Notes: generated by a model not told the origin, from the sequence alone. 52,135 nt of DNA from Anaerolineae bacterium (GCA_029907105.1 JARYMM010000024.1:1-52135); one strand, 5' to 3'. Positions 30,810-41,009 are shown, counted from the stretch's first letter. Made by a program: numbers and translations.

Positions 30810-31793
30810 CTACCTGACCAGTGGCTGCAATTCAGGCGGCAACGTTTCCTTGTCGCTGGCCAGCGGCGACACGATGGGCGGTTGCCCCTGTGCTTCCATG
30901 ATCGCCTGTCCCTCCGGGCCGAGGAGGAACCTGACGAACTCGATAGCCAGATCGGGGCGGGGCGCATTCTTGGGGATGGTCAGGCCGTAGACGATGGGTT
31001 CGCCCACCACCGTTGTCTTCGCCCCCGGCTCCCCACCGGTGATCTCCACCCTGGCCTGCCGGTAGAAGTCGGCCTGTTCAAGGCAACAGAGGTTGACCTC
31101 CTCCGGCAGCTCGACGAACCTCAGGTCATGCTGCACGGCGATGGAACGGTACTCGAAGGCGTAATCCATATCGCCCGATTGCAGGAGGGCGATGAGGTCC
31201 GTCTCCTTGGGGCGCACGTTCTCCGGCGGGCAGAGTTGGTCGAGCTTCTGGTAGAGGCCGGGCGCGTTGTAGAACCTCTCGGCCAACTGCCAGACCATCA
31301 GCGTGCGGTAGCCGCAGGGGTCGGCGTCGGGGTCGGAGTGGCCGTAGACCACGCCCTCGCGGGTGAGGATGTCGTACCAGTTGTCGGGGTTGATTTCGTC
31401 GGCGTATCGCGAGCGGTCGGTGTAGGCGATGACCATCTCGTTGCGGGCGAAGCGGATGTTCCAGGTGGCGAAGTCGGGGATGAGGAGGTTGTCAATGACC
31501 GTGTAGTCGGCGGACATGACCAGGTCGGCCTGGCGGCCCAGCTCGCTGACCTTGCGCGCCGTCGTGCGGCTGCCGGCGGCTTCGGTCTGGAAGGAGACGT
31601 TGGGGTGGCGGGCCTGAAAGGCTTCGGCCAGCGCCTTCACCGGCGCGGTCAGGCTGCCGGCGTGGAAGATGATCACGCGCCCCCCCAGGCCACTCGTCGG
31701 CGGCACGGGCGGCAGGTTACAGCCGCTCGCCAGAGTCAGGGCGAGAAGTGCCACGGCGATGGATAAGCTGGGCAGAATATGTCTCCAGTGCAA
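30810..31793 (-). CDS. tungstate/molybdate-binding lipoprotein (WtpA-like)
   Basis: The protein of ~327 residues has a signal peptide and lipobox LTLASGC, then the binding fold: VIIFHAGSLTAPVKALAEAF, TEAAGSRTTARKV, DLVMSADYTVIDNLLIP, DADPCGYRTLMVWQLAE and SGDMDYAFEYRSIAVQH, all typical of WtpA. These contact the oxyanion. The start is uncertain: no ATG lies near the signal peptide, so I chose TTG 31793. The frame runs on to 31916 but there it crosses a dispersed repeat and a hairpin and is unlikely to be coding. Confidence 0.87.
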   Translation of the reverse strand: MHWRHILPSLSIAVALLALTLASGCNLPPVPPTSGLGGRVIIFHAGSLTAPVKALAEAFQARHPNVSFQTEAAGSRTTARKVSELGRQADLVMSADYTVIDNLLIPDFATWNIRFARNEMVIAYTDRSRYADEINPDNWYDILTREGVVYGHSDPDADPCGYRTLMVWQLAERFYNAPGLYQKLDQLCPPENVRPKETDLIALLQSGDMDYAFEYRSIAVQHDLRFVELPEEVNLCCLEQADFYRQARVEITGGEPGAKTTVVGEPIVYGLTIPKNAPRPDLAIEFVRFLLGPEGQAIMEAQGQPPIVSPLASDKETLPPELQPLVR

Positions 31794-31814
31794 TCGGAAC
31801 CCCGTCGGGATCGA

Positions 31815-31850
31815 GATCTGGCGATCCCCTCTGAGCAAATTTCCATCCAG
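31815..31850 (+). repeat. dispersed repeat, copy 3
   Basis: GATCTGGCGATCCCCTCTGA then GC.AATTTCCATCCAG; this is the near-identical inverse of 26150-26183. Confidence 0.8.
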
Positions 31851-31865
31851 CGAGGCTTTACGGTG

Positions 31866-31902
31866 CCACAGGGGCCTGGAGAGCTTTCCCAGGCCCCTGT
31901 GG
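31866..31902. terminator. terminator hairpin downstream of clpP
   Basis: A perfect 14-bp stem CCACAGGGGCCTGG/CCAGGCCCCTGTGG (31866-31879/31889-31902). It separates clpP from wtpA. There is no T-run on the minus strand; a short one lies on the plus strand. Confidence 0.65.
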
Positions 31903-31942
31903 GTTTTAAGGAGCATCCCAGGCTGCCCCGGACAGGGAGGAG

Positions 31943-32599
31943 CTAGCCTTCTTCCTTAGCCTCTTTTCTCCTGGCGCTTATCGCTTCCCGCAACTCCTCC
32001 ATCGTGGCCACCGGCTCGCCGAGTACCTCGTCAATGATGCCGTACTCCACCGCGCCTTTGGCATCCATGAAGTAGTCGCGGTCGAAGTCCTTGATGATGC
32101 GCTCGATGGGCTGGCCCGTCTGCTTGGCCAGGAGGATCTGTAGCAGCCGCTGCATGCGCAGCAGTTCGTTGAGCTGGATTTCCACGTCTGGCGCGTAGCC
32201 GCGGGCGTAGCCCCCGGCCGGATGCATGTGGATGGTGGCGTGTGGCAGGGCATAGCGACGCCCCTTGCGCCCGGAGGCCAGCAGCACCGTGCCCATGCTG
32301 GCCGTCCAGCCCACAGCAATGGTGGACACCGGCGCCCGCAGAAGCTGCATGGTGTCGTAAATGGCCAGTCCGGGGTAAATGGTGCCCCCCGGCGAGTTGA
32401 TGTACAGGCTGATCTCCCGTTCCGGGTCTTCTCGATCCAGAAAAAGAAGCTGGGCGACGATCAGGTTGGCCACCTGATCGGTGATGGGTGTGCCCAGGAA
32501 GATGATGCGTTCCTTCAGCAGCAGCGAGTAGATGTCATAGGCTCGCTCGCCCCGCCCGGTGCTCTCGATCACCATCGGTATCAACGTCTCTGCTCTCAT
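31943..32599 (-). CDS. clpP: ATP-dependent Clp protease proteolytic subunit (ClpP)
   Basis: The 218-residue serine peptidase barrel subunit has catalytic triad Ser101 ([12 protein letters not shown]), His126 ([10 protein letters not shown]) and Asp175 ([19 protein letters not shown]). Substitutions around the triad (GWTASMG rather than [19 protein letters not shown] rather than PNSRIMIHQP) mark a divergent ClpP paralogue. It lies downstream of tig, a common arrangement, but clpX is not in the window. A 110-bp repeat-bearing spacer separates it from tig. Confidence 0.92.
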   Translation of the reverse strand: MRAETLIPMVIESTGRGERAYDIYSLLLKERIIFLGTPITDQVANLIVAQLLFLDREDPEREISLYINSPGGTIYPGLAIYDTMQLLRAPVSTIAVGWTASMGTVLLASGRKGRRYALPHATIHMHPAGGYARGYAPDVEIQLNELLRMQRLLQILLAKQTGQPIERIIKDFDRDYFMDAKGAVEYGIIDEVLGEPVATMEELREAISARRKEAKEEG

Positions 32600-32611
32600 C
32601 CCAAACCTCCT

Positions 32612-32705
32612 CTATCTGTTCGGTGTTCGGCGTTCGGGGTTCAGCGTTCGGGGTTCGGCGTTATGCCAACCTGGAACCTGGAACCCGAAACCTGGAACCC
32701 GAGAC
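32612..32705. repeat. short-word repeat tract between tig and clpP
   Basis: GTTCGGTGTTCGGCGTTCGG and CCTGGAACCTGGAACCCG words; the class seen at 12255-12345 and 15270-15300. Confidence 0.85.
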
Positions 32706-32708
32706 CCG

Positions 32709-34037
32709 CTATCCGTCTGTCTGCACGTGCCCTTCTTCCGCTTCCTTCCCGGATTCTGGTGCCTCGAATTCTCCCCTGGCTATGGTCAACAGCCTTAGCA
32801 ACGCCTTGCGCGTCAAGAGGTCGTTGCGCAGCATCTGCCGTCCGTTGGGCGAAGCGAACAGCCCTCGCGCCCGCTCGGCCCGCTCTTCGGGCTGAGCAGC
32901 CACACGGCGCTCGATCTCCTCGTCCACCTCCTCCTCGGTGACGGCCAGCCCCTCCTGTTCGATGAACTCGCTCAAGGCCAGCCTGCGCCTCAGCCGTTGC
33001 TCCGCCAGGGGCCGCTGCTCCTGGCGATACTCCTCCTTGCTCTTGTGCATCAGGCGCAAATAGTCGTCGAGGGGAAGCCCCTGCTGCTGCCGCAGCACCC
33101 GGTCGTGCTCCTCCAGCAGGTCATCGAGTTCTTCCTCCACCATCAGCGGGGGGAATTCGATGCGCGCCTGCGCCACCAGGGCGTCCAGCGCCTTGCTTTC
33201 GTAATTCGATTCCGCCTCGCGCTGCGCCCGCAGCTTCCCTCGGATAGACTCACGCAGTGCATCCAGCGTCTCGTATTCTTCACCGACGGTCTGAGCGAAC
33301 TCGTCGTCCAGGGGCGGCAGTTCTCTGGCTTTGACGCTGTGCACCGCCACCTCGAAGTGGGCGGTCTGGCCGGCCCGGCTGGAGCCTTCGGCGTAAGTGA
33401 GATCGAAGCTGCGGCTGTCGCCGGCCTTCAGGCCTGCCAGGGCGGCATCGAACCCGGGCAGCGAGCCGCTGCTCTCCTCCCGCAGCACCCACTCCCAGTT
33501 CTGATGGTTCAGGATCTCCTGCTCGCCCACATGGCCCACGATGTCCATGACCAGCATGTCCCCGTAGGCGGCGGCACGCTCCACCGGCACCCACTCGGCG
33601 TAGCGCTCCCGCCACTGTTGCAGCGCCTCATCCACCTCCTCGTCCAGCACGATGACAGGGTCAGGGGCCACGCGCAGGGCGCGGTAATCGCCCAACTCCA
33701 CCCGCGGCGGCAGGGGCACAGTCACCTTGAAAGTGAGAGGGCCCCACTGCACATCCTCCAGCATGCCCTGGGCATAGGCCTCGATCCCGGCCTCTTTCAG
33801 CGCTTCCTCGTAGAGTTGCTGCCCGATGGCCTTAAAGGCCTCAGCGCGCAGGTGGTCTTCTCCCACGGTGCGCAGGACGATAGGATAGGGCGCTTTCCCG
33901 GGACGGAAGCCAGGGATGCGTATCCGTTTGGACAGGCGGTGGGCTGCCTGCTGCAGCGCTCGCTGCGTGCGTTCCTCTTCCACTTCTACTGTCAGGACAA
34001 CCTGACGATCCGGTAGTTCCTCGCTGGTGACTTTCAC
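32709..34037 (-). CDS. tig: trigger factor (ribosome-associated chaperone/prolyl isomerase)
   Basis: The 442-residue protein has an N-terminal ribosome-binding domain with the signature GFRPGKAP, a central FKBP-like domain, and a C-terminal SurA-like helical domain. I chose GTG 34037 (KVTSEELPDRQ) because AGAAGGGA lies upstream and homologous N-termini begin here; the open frame runs 77 codons further without coding character. An extended -10 promoter lies ~150 bp upstream. Confidence 0.93.
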   Translation of the reverse strand: MKVTSEELPDRQVVLTVEVEEERTQRALQQAAHRLSKRIRIPGFRPGKAPYPIVLRTVGEDHLRAEAFKAIGQQLYEEALKEAGIEAYAQGMLEDVQWGPLTFKVTVPLPPRVELGDYRALRVAPDPVIVLDEEVDEALQQWRERYAEWVPVERAAAYGDMLVMDIVGHVGEQEILNHQNWEWVLREESSGSLPGFDAALAGLKAGDSRSFDLTYAEGSSRAGQTAHFEVAVHSVKARELPPLDDEFAQTVGEEYETLDALRESIRGKLRAQREAESNYESKALDALVAQARIEFPPLMVEEELDDLLEEHDRVLRQQQGLPLDDYLRLMHKSKEEYRQEQRPLAEQRLRRRLALSEFIEQEGLAVTEEEVDEEIERRVAAQPEERAERARGLFASPNGRQMLRNDLLTRKALLRLLTIARGEFEAPESGKEAEEGHVQTDG

Positions 34038-34185
34038 GTGACGTTCGTCCCTTCTTTTCTTGTTGCTATGGCCTGCTTCCAGACCCGGCAGATCGCAAAG
34101 GCTTACCGTGAACGGCCAGGGCCACTTGCCTTTGCTGAATCTGGCCGTCCGGCAGAAGCACACCTGGACCTGCCAAAGCCAAAAA

Positions 34186-34194
34186 ATTATAGCA
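34186..34194 (-). promoter_or_regulatory. extended -10 promoter of tig
   Basis: TGCTATAAT on the minus strand (34186-34194) without a good -35, as expected for an extended -10 promoter. Confidence 0.65.
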
Positions 34195-34204
34195 CAACTT
34201 GGGC

Positions 34205-34284
34205 TAGAAGGCCATTCTGCTACTGCAGAATTGCGAGTCAAAGATTCACAACAGCCCAGAACGGCCAATGCGATTGGCCTTCTA
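34205..34284. repeat. 80-bp imperfect palindrome upstream of tig
   Basis: Termini TAGAAGGCCA (34205-34214) and TGGCCTTCTA (34275-34284) are inverted. Inner hairpins are TTCTGC/GCAGAA and GGCCAAT/ATTGGCC. The 358-bp gap 34038-34395 otherwise holds only the tig promoter and the gyrA terminator. Confidence 0.7.
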
Positions 34285-34346
34285 CCCTTATATCAGAATT
34301 CCGGCTGCAAGAATTCGCAAGCAGGGCTGCTCTATGGAACAGAAAC

Positions 34347-34371
34347 GCTCCTCCCCCAGCAGGGGAGGAGC
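34347..34371 (-). terminator. terminator of gyrA
   Basis: GCTCCTCCCC/GGGGAGGAGC stem (34347-34356/34362-34371) followed on the minus strand by GTTTCTGTT, 25 bp after the gyrA stop. Confidence 0.7.
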
Positions 34372-34395
34372 ACGAAGGCTGCGGGCAGGACAGCT

Positions 34396-36828
34396 CTACA
34401 GCACGGCCACTGCGGCCACGTCATCCAGCTCGACCAGCTTTTCGCCGCGATTGGCCCGGTTCGTTTCCGGCACGTCGGCCAGCCGCTGCCGCCTGCCGTC
34501 GGCAGAAATCACATCCACCGAGCCCTTCAACGGGCCGGCGCCCACGGCCACCACCGGGCCGGTGCTCTTGCTCTGGTTGAGCAGCAACACGCCCTGGCCG
34601 CCGCGCCCCTGCACAGGGAACTCGGCCAGCGGCACCCGCTTGACGTAGCCGTGCTTGCTGACCACGACCACGCCCAGGTCGGCGTGGGGATCAGTGACTA
34701 CGACCCCGCTCAACAGGCGATCCCCTTTGGCCAGCTTCATGCCGGCCACGCCCCTGGCCGAGGGGGTGGCCTGGGGATTGACCTCGCTGGCGGCGAAGCG
34801 GATGCCACGGCCGGTGCTGAAGAACATGACCTGGGCCTGCTCGCCGCCGACGCCGGCGAAGAGCACCCGGTCGTCCTCCCCGGCCAGCCCGATCACCATA
34901 GCCCAGGAGGCCTCGGCGCTGGACATCACATCCTCGGCGGTGACCCGCTTGACCTGGCCTTTCCGCGTGCCCAGCACCAGGCAGCACTGGCCGGAAAGGA
35001 TGCCCAACCCGACCACCTGCTCGCCCTTGTTCAGCCCCAGTTCCTCAAAACTGGCCGAGCGGGGCAAGCGGCCCACTGCCCCCCACCAGGCCCGCCCCCG
35101 GTCGGAGACCAGCACCACCGTGTCCTGTGGCCCGCTTTGCAGACACAGGCGATAGGCTTCCACGGCCCGGCTGGTTATCCCCGGCCGCACACGGTAGCCG
35201 AAGCGGCTGACGTCGTGCCGTTGCACGCCCTGGGTGGTGACCACGATCACCTGCGCTTCCTCGGGCACAGCCAGCTCGGCCTCGGTGACGATGCCGCGCC
35301 CCGGCTGCTCGTCGGTGAGGATCACCGTCCGGCGGGGTTCGGCGAACTTCTTCTTGATCGCCTGCGTCTCCTCGACCACGACCTCCAGCCGGCGCGCCTG
35401 CGAACGCAACAGCCCCTGCAGGACCTTGATGCGAGCCCTGAGCTCCTTTTCCTCGTCGGCCAGCTTGCGGCGTTCCAGGGCTGCCAGCCGCCGCAACTGC
35501 ATGGCCAGGATGGCCTCTGCCTGAAGTTGTGTGAAGCCGAACTTCTTGATGAGGTTCGCCTCTGCCGACTCGCTGGTGCGGCTGCGTCGGATGGTGTCAA
35601 TGACCTCGTCAATGACATCCAGCGCTTTCAGCAGGCCCTCGACGATGTGCAGCCGCGCCTCGCGCCTGGCCAGCTCGTGGCGGCTGCGGCGCACGATGAC
35701 GTTCAGGCGATGCTCGATGAAGTGGACGAGCATCTCGCGCAGGCTGAGCCGTTGCGGGCGCACAATGGTCTCGCCATTGATCCGCTCGGCGACCAGGGCC
35801 AGGGCGTTGACGCCAAAGGTCTCCCGCAACTGGCTGCGCATGAGGACATTCTCCAACACCTCGCGCGGATCGGCCACGCGGCTGACCTCGATAATGGCCC
35901 GCATGCCCTCGTGGTCCGATTCGTCGCGCAGGTCGGTGACGCCGCTGATGCGGCCGTCACGCACCTCGCGGGCGATGCGTTCCATGACCGTGGACTTCTG
36001 CACGGCGTAGGGCAGTTCGGTGACCACGATGTTGACCTTGCCGCCGCCGATGTCCTCCATATCTATCCGCGCCTGGGTGACAATGCTTCCCCTCCCAGTC
36101 TCGTAGGCGTCGCGAATACTATCTATCTTCTCCTCACCCGTCGGCCCTTCCCGGTAACGATAAACCACCCCGCCGGTGGGGAAGTCGGGGCCGGGGATAA
36201 TCTTCATCAATTCGTCCACACTGATGCGATCCCGTCTGCGCCAGTTCTGGGCCACGTAGATCACCGCATCACACACCTCGCCCAGGTTGTGCGGGGGGAT
36301 GCTGGTGGCCATGCCCACGGCAATGCCCATCGTCCCGTTGACCAGCAGGTTGGGCAAGGCAGCCGGCAGGATGACCGGTTCCTTTAGTGAACCGTCGAAG
36401 TTGTCCACGAAATCCACGGTGTCCTGGTCAATGTCCTGGAGCATAAACTCAGCGATTTCGGCCAGACGGGCCTCGGTATACCTCATGGCCGCCGGGGGGT
36501 CGCCATCAATGCTGCCCCAGTTGCCCTGTCCGTCTATCAGCGGATGGCGCATGGCGAAATCCTGTCCCATGCGGATCATGGCCAGGTAGACCGATTGGTC
36601 ACCGTGAGGATGGTACTTCCCCAAACAATCCCCTACCACGCGGGCCGACTTCCTGTAAGGCTTGTCGTGATACAGGCCCATGTCGTGCATGGTATACAGG
36701 ATGCGCCGCTGCACGGGCTTGAGGCCATCCTCGACGCGGGGCAGGGCGCGGTCGGTGATCGTCTCCACGGCATATTGGAAGTACGCCTGCTCCAGGTCTG
36801 TGGTCAGGGAGAGCGTCTCAGTCAACAT
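34396..36828 (-). CDS. gyrA: DNA gyrase/topoisomerase IV subunit A
   Basis: The 810-residue breakage-reunion subunit has catalytic Tyr117 in [14 protein letters not shown]-terminal beta-pinwheel contains QGRGGQG, a degenerate GyrA box that favours gyrase over Topo IV. In the quinolone-binding helix ([17 protein letters not shown]) the positions equal to E. coli Ser83 and Asp87 are Gln78 and Leu82, so drug contacts should be weak. It overlaps the gyrB stop by 11 bp, and a terminator follows. The gyrA/parC distinction cannot be final from one locus. Confidence 0.92.
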   Translation of the reverse strand: MLTETLSLTTDLEQAYFQYAVETITDRALPRVEDGLKPVQRRILYTMHDMGLYHDKPYRKSARVVGDCLGKYHPHGDQSVYLAMIRMGQDFAMRHPLIDGQGNWGSIDGDPPAAMRYTEARLAEIAEFMLQDIDQDTVDFVDNFDGSLKEPVILPAALPNLLVNGTMGIAVGMATSIPPHNLGEVCDAVIYVAQNWRRRDRISVDELMKIIPGPDFPTGGVVYRYREGPTGEEKIDSIRDAYETGRGSIVTQARIDMEDIGGGKVNIVVTELPYAVQKSTVMERIAREVRDGRISGVTDLRDESDHEGMRAIIEVSRVADPREVLENVLMRSQLRETFGVNALALVAERINGETIVRPQRLSLREMLVHFIEHRLNVIVRRSRHELARREARLHIVEGLLKALDVIDEVIDTIRRSRTSESAEANLIKKFGFTQLQAEAILAMQLRRLAALERRKLADEEKELRARIKVLQGLLRSQARRLEVVVEETQAIKKKFAEPRRTVILTDEQPGRGIVTEAELAVPEEAQVIVVTTQGVQRHDVSRFGYRVRPGITSRAVEAYRLCLQSGPQDTVVLVSDRGRAWWGAVGRLPRSASFEELGLNKGEQVVGLGILSGQCCLVLGTRKGQVKRVTAEDVMSSAEASWAMVIGLAGEDDRVLFAGVGGEQAQVMFFSTGRGIRFAASEVNPQATPSARGVAGMKLAKGDRLLSGVVVTDPHADLGVVVVSKHGYVKRVPLAEFPVQGRGGQGVLLLNQSKSTGPVVAVGAGPLKGSVDVISADGRRQRLADVPETNRANRGEKLVELDDVAAVAVL

Positions 36829-38863
36829 CTTCTGCTACCTCTTCCTCCTCTTCTCCGTTCCCGTTTTCCGCAGCCTCTTCCTGGCTCCAGCGTTCCAGCA
36901 GCCAGGTGCGGCGCTGACGGGCCGACTTGCCCATCAGCGTGCTGATGAGCTGATTGGCGTGGTGGACATCTTCCACCGTCACCCGGCGCAGGCTATCGGT
37001 GAAGGGGCCGTCCTCGCCGACCTGGAAAACGGTCTCGCGCAGTTGTTCGGGGTTCATCTCGCCCAAACCCTTGTAGCGCTGGATAATCACCCCATCAGAG
37101 CCCCACTTCTCCAGGATGGCGTCTCGTTCCCGGTCCGAGTAAGCGTAGCGGGCCTGTTTGCCCTTGCGCAGCAGATACAACGGCGCTACGGCCACGTAGA
37201 GCTTGCCGGCCTCCACCAGGGGGCGCATATAGCGCCAGAACAGCGTGTACAGCAGGGTGCGAATGTGGTCGCCGTCCACGTCGGCATCGGTGAGGAGCGC
37301 CACCCCGCCATAGCGCATGTCCTCGACATGGAAATCGGCGCCTACGCCGCTGCCCACGGCAGCGACGATGGCTTTGATCTCACTGTTGCTCAGCAGGCGG
37401 GTCAGCTTGACGCCTTCGACGTTGAGGGGTTTGCCCCGCAAGGGCAGGATGGCGTGGTAGCGCCGGTCGCGGGCCATCTTGCAGGAGCCGCCGGCGCTGT
37501 CGCCCTCGACGATGTACAGCACCGTCTGCTCTGTGGGCGTGCCCTTGCTCACGTCGGCCAGCTTGCCCGGCAGGCCCGAATCGGTGGCGTCGAGCACGCT
37601 GCGGCGGATGACCAGCGAGCGGGCCTTGCTGGCCGCCACCCGCGCCTGAGCTGCCGCCTGCGCCTGCTGGACGATGGTCTTGCCCAGGGAGACCTTCTTG
37701 CGCAGCTCTTCCAGCAACCCTTCGTAGACGATGCTGTGGACGATGCCCTGCACGTGGTCGCTGGCCAGTTGCGTCTTGGTCTGGCTGGTGAAGTGGGGAT
37801 CGTGCATGGAGAGCTTGAGCACAGCGGTCAGCCCGGCCAGGGTGTCGCTGCCGCGGATGGCGTCTTCTCCTTTGTCTCTGGCCAGCTTTTTCTCCGCCGC
37901 AAACTGGTTGATGGCTTTGGTCACGCCGCTCTTGAAGCCGGCCACGTGCTTGCCGCCGTCGGGGGTGGGGATGGTGTTGACGAAGCTGACGATCTCGCTG
38001 TCGTCCACACTGGTATGCCACTGCAGCACGGCCTCCACGGCCACCCCGTCCTGTTCGCCGCTCACCTCCAGAGGGGCACGGTGGATGGGCCGGCGGGCCT
38101 CGTTCAGCCACTTGACGTATTCCACCAGGCCGCCATCGTAGCGGAACAGTTTCTGGCGCGTCTTCTTGCGGCGCTGATCGGTGAATTCGACGGTCACCCC
38201 CGGCAGGAGGAAGGCGATGACCTGCAGCCGGCGGGCCATGGCGTCGAAGTCAAAGTCGGTGGTGTCGAGAAAGCGAGAGCTGGGCTTGAAGGTGATCTGG
38301 GTACCGGTGCCCAGGGTCTTGTCGGCATGGGCTTTGATGGCCGCGGCTTCGCCTTTCTGCCCGACCTCGGCAATGGGCATCTGGCTCTTCGGATCCAGGA
38401 TCTGCACAGGGGTGACGGGCAGGCCGTTCTCGTGGCGCTGGAAGTAGATCACCCCATCGCGGCGTACCCGCACCTCCAGCCACTCCGACAGGGCATTGGT
38501 GGCCTTGATGCCCACGCCGTGCAGGCCGCCGCTGGTCGAATAGCTGCCTTCCTTGAACTTGCCACCGCTGTGCAACTCGGTGAAGACCAGCTCCAGCGTG
38601 GAGCGTCCTTTTTCGGGGTGTATGCCGGTGGGGATGCCGCGCCCGTCGTCGCTGACGGTGAGCGAGCCGTCGGGGTGGATGGCCACGGAGATGTTCTTGC
38701 AGGCTCCGGCCAGGGCCTCGTCCACGGCGTTGTCAATCAGCTCGTAGACCAGGTGGTGCAGGGCGTCGAGCCCTGTGCCGCCGACGTACATGCCTGGGCG
38801 ACGCTGGATATTCTCTGGATAGTCCAGGACCTGGATATCTTTGCTCTCGTATTCTGTAGCCAT
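36818..38863 (-). CDS. gyrB: DNA gyrase/topoisomerase IV subunit B
   Basis: The 681-residue ATPase subunit has a GHKL fold ([35 protein letters not shown]), a transducer domain, and a TOPRIM domain (VEGDSAGG, then [15 protein letters not shown]). The C-terminal tail is very acidic (EEEEEVAED). AGGAG lies 6 nt before ATG 38863; an ATG two codons earlier is too close to it. Stop overlap with gyrA indicates coupling. The ~680-residue length lacks the insert found in enterobacterial GyrB. Confidence 0.94.
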   Translation of the reverse strand: MATEYESKDIQVLDYPENIQRRPGMYVGGTGLDALHHLVYELIDNAVDEALAGACKNISVAIHPDGSLTVSDDGRGIPTGIHPEKGRSTLELVFTELHSGGKFKEGSYSTSGGLHGVGIKATNALSEWLEVRVRRDGVIYFQRHENGLPVTPVQILDPKSQMPIAEVGQKGEAAAIKAHADKTLGTGTQITFKPSSRFLDTTDFDFDAMARRLQVIAFLLPGVTVEFTDQRRKKTRQKLFRYDGGLVEYVKWLNEARRPIHRAPLEVSGEQDGVAVEAVLQWHTSVDDSEIVSFVNTIPTPDGGKHVAGFKSGVTKAINQFAAEKKLARDKGEDAIRGSDTLAGLTAVLKLSMHDPHFTSQTKTQLASDHVQGIVHSIVYEGLLEELRKKVSLGKTIVQQAQAAAQARVAASKARSLVIRRSVLDATDSGLPGKLADVSKGTPTEQTVLYIVEGDSAGGSCKMARDRRYHAILPLRGKPLNVEGVKLTRLLSNSEIKAIVAAVGSGVGADFHVEDMRYGGVALLTDADVDGDHIRTLLYTLFWRYMRPLVEAGKLYVAVAPLYLLRKGKQARYAYSDRERDAILEKWGSDGVIIQRYKGLGEMNPEQLRETVFQVGEDGPFTDSLRRVTVEDVHHANQLISTLMGKSARQRRTWLLERWSQEEAAENGNGEEEEEVAEDVD

Positions 38864-38936
38864 GCTCATCTCCTGAGGCAGAATCTCTCCACTCTAATAA
38901 TAGCACATGTGTTCTATTTTGTCAAATTTCGTTGTT

Positions 38937-40082
38937 CTACTTCTTGCGCATCACCAGAATGCGCTCGAATTTCGTCGTTCGTGTTCGTCGCCGTGAACGG
39001 CGTTCGTCAGGGATACGGTCGTCATAGATTTGCTCAGTTGTAAACTGCCCTCTGCTGGCTTGCTCAGCCAGGTCTCGCAGTATTTCCGCCGTACGGCGTG
39101 TTTTTCCATCACGTTGCACATCGCCCAATACCAATACACAGTAGCCTCCGGGTCGCAGAACACGGCACATCTCTCGCAAACAAACCCTCATCTGAGGCAG
39201 GTATACCTTGTTATTGGCCGTCAACGCCGCGTCTAGCTCCTTCCAATCTTCGCAACCCAGAAACCACAAACGCAGGCGATTGTCTCGAGCGTAATCCAGA
39301 GCGCCAAAGTAGGGCGGGCTGGAAATGATGGCATCTACCTCACCATCGTTGATAGGTAAATCCATGGCATTTACCTGCCACACTTTGAATTCTCGCTGAG
39401 GCCAGTCCCTGGGCAAATGGGGTCGCCGGTATGCGCGCTGGACTTTCGCCAGCAGGCGAGAACGCAAATCACGGTAAACATACATCTCTGGATATTGATC
39501 TGGTGGATACTTGGCCTTGCGCAAGTACGGTACCAAATGGCTGGCCGGATAGGAGAGAAAACCAGGCCGTACATGGTGCAGGATGCCGAGCAGACAGGCC
39601 AAGAGGAAATATTCCTCCCGCTCCCGCAGCAGACGAAAAGCTGTTATGACTTCTCGTAACGTATCTGGATGGAAGAATTCCAGCACCCAGTCTGGCACAT
39701 GTGCCACATCAGTGTGCGGGGCTTCCCGCTCTACCATTTCGATGACGTCCAACGCCCGACGGGTGGCCTCGTGCACATTGTCAGGCGCCGATAGTTTTCC
39801 TCTTGTCAGAACGTAAGCATAAGGGTTAAGGTCATTGGCATACGCCCGTCGCCCTGAGAGAGCCGCCTCCAGCGGCACCACTCCGGAACCGCAAAAAGGG
39901 TCCAGCACCGTTTCTCCCTGCTGGGAATAGAGATCTATCAGTGCTCGCGCCATGCCCGACTTCATTTTGCCCACATAGGGCGCGAGTTGCTGCAGCGAAC
40001 TCTCGCGGGCATTGAAGGATCCATGCCACAGTCGGGCATCCAGTCTATTCTCAACTTCGAAAAGGCTAAGCTGGCGGATCAA
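38937..40082 (-). CDS. site-specific DNA methyltransferase (amino-MTase, SPPY type)
   Basis: The 381-residue protein has motif I DPFCGSGVVPLEA (61-73) for AdoMet and motif IV SSPPYFG (254-260), which together indicate an N4-cytosine or N6-adenine amino-methyltransferase. A late RPGGYCVLVLGDV strand fits the Rossmann core. TTG 40082 has GAGG 7 nt upstream. No restriction enzyme is encoded nearby, so it looks like an orphan. Its base composition is less GC-rich than its neighbours, suggesting transfer. The C-terminus is strongly basic. Confidence 0.85.
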   Translation of the reverse strand: MIRQLSLFEVENRLDARLWHGSFNARESSLQQLAPYVGKMKSGMARALIDLYSQQGETVLDPFCGSGVVPLEAALSGRRAYANDLNPYAYVLTRGKLSAPDNVHEATRRALDVIEMVEREAPHTDVAHVPDWVLEFFHPDTLREVITAFRLLREREEYFLLACLLGILHHVRPGFLSYPASHLVPYLRKAKYPPDQYPEMYVYRDLRSRLLAKVQRAYRRPHLPRDWPQREFKVWQVNAMDLPINDGEVDAIISSPPYFGALDYARDNRLRLWFLGCEDWKELDAALTANNKVYLPQMRVCLREMCRVLRPGGYCVLVLGDVQRDGKTRRTAEILRDLAEQASRGQFTTEQIYDDRIPDERRSRRRTRTTKFERILVMRKK

Positions 40083-40112
40083 GATGCTTCCTCACCACTA
40101 TCAAATGGCATT

Positions 40113-40583
40113 CTACATCTCCTTTGAGGTCTCGACGACTGCTGCGGATGCCCTTTGGTTCGAATGGCCCGGCCACACGCGGAAGCCCATCACGCCGAAA
40201 TCCTCATCGAAGGCAAACACGTCCCGGATGTCCAGCCGCCGGGCAATGACGAAACTGGTGCAGTCCTGGAACGAGAAGAACTGGTCCTCGTAACGCTCGA
40301 AGATATCCCACGCTTCGCTGGCGATGTCCTCGTCCACCCAGACGACGCGCAGAATCCCTTGCCGTTGCGCCATCTCCATCATGCCGTGGAAGCGTACTGC
40401 GAAGCGATGTCCCACCGAATAGCGCAGGCGGGTGTATGATTCGGTCAGGACGTCACTGGATGTTACGAGCGCAGTCCGCCGCTTGATGAGAGACAGATAG
40501 TACGACTTCGCCCGTCTGTGATTGGCGTCTGCATCATTGATCAGGGCATACCAGGCGCTGGTGTCCACAAAGATGTGCCTCAT
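40113..40583 (-). CDS. PIN-domain toxin (VapC-like)
   Basis: The 156-residue PIN ribonuclease has acidic residues D7 (FVDTSAWY), E48, D107 (SFQDCTSFV) and D126/D128 (FAFDEDFG). The ATG overlaps the antitoxin stop (ATGA). SFQDCTSFVIARRL and VFAFDEDFG are typical of VapC subfamilies. It lies in a small island with an orphan methyltransferase. Confidence 0.88.
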   Translation of the reverse strand: MRHIFVDTSAWYALINDADANHRRAKSYYLSLIKRRTALVTSSDVLTESYTRLRYSVGHRFAVRFHGMMEMAQRQGILRVVWVDEDIASEAWDIFERYEDQFFSFQDCTSFVIARRLDIRDVFAFDEDFGVMGFRVWPGHSNQRASAAVVETSKEM

Positions 40584-40912
40584 TCGGGATCGCTCAGCAG
40601 GTAGTAATCGTGGCGCTCCGATAGATCCCTGAGGTCAGGTCGAGAGACCATGCCGATGATGTGGTAGAGCGGGTTCTTTTTCAGCTCCGCCAGTTCCTCC
40701 GGCGTCAGGTCCTCCTCGGAGATGGGTTCGATGTCGAAGTCGTCATCCCTCTCCCCCCGATACGTCGGGGAGGGCGCATTGGCCCTTTCCCCGACCACGT
40801 AGGCGGCTACCGCCTCGCGCATGACCTGGGCCATGGACTTGCGCTGCTCGAAGGAGATGCGTCTCACGGCCTCATGAAGCTCCTCTGGCAGATAGATTTG
40901 CGTGCGTTTCAT
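40580..40912 (-). CDS. ribbon-helix-helix antitoxin (VapB-like)
   Basis: The 110-residue protein starts KRTQIYLPEELHEAVRRISF, a ribbon-helix-helix DNA-binding domain. The C-terminal region should bind the PIN toxin. Residues ~45-55 (NAPSPTYRGERD) are encoded by a CCCTCTCCCC/GGGGAGGG palindrome, an in-frame repeat insertion between the two domains. An AT-rich palindromic operator overlaps its promoter. Confidence 0.88.
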   Translation of the reverse strand: MKRTQIYLPEELHEAVRRISFEQRKSMAQVMREAVAAYVVGERANAPSPTYRGERDDDFDIEPISEEDLTPEELAELKKNPLYHIIGMVSRPDLRDLSERHDYYLLSDPE

Positions 40913-40935
40913 CCCGTCTCACCTCGACTTACATT

Positions 40936-40974
40936 ATGATGTATACATTATAACATCATAAGGGCAAAGCTCAA
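40936..40974 (-). promoter_or_regulatory. vapBC-type promoter and operator
   Basis: TATAAT (40947-40952) and TTGAGC (40969-40974), spacing 16 bp. ATGATGT (40936-40942) and ACATCAT (40953-40959) are an inverted repeat across the -10, a likely autoregulation site. The -35 falls in an AAAGCTCAAA repeat word. Confidence 0.65.
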
Positions 40975-41009
40975 AATCCAAAGCTCAAACTTCATCAGAA
41001 CACGAAACA

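Noticed and set aside
31794..31916. Extended N-terminus of the WtpA-like protein from ATG 31916
   Set aside because: It would translate through the clpP terminator hairpin and a dispersed repeat before the signal peptide.
34038..34268. N-terminal extension of trigger factor
   Set aside because: It crosses the tig promoter and lacks homology-like sequence; GTG 34037 fits the family start.
34060..36387. Long plus-strand open frames antisense to gyrA and gyrB
   Set aside because: Shadows of GC-rich codon use on the other strand; no start signals or domain features, while the minus-strand frames are clear gyrase.
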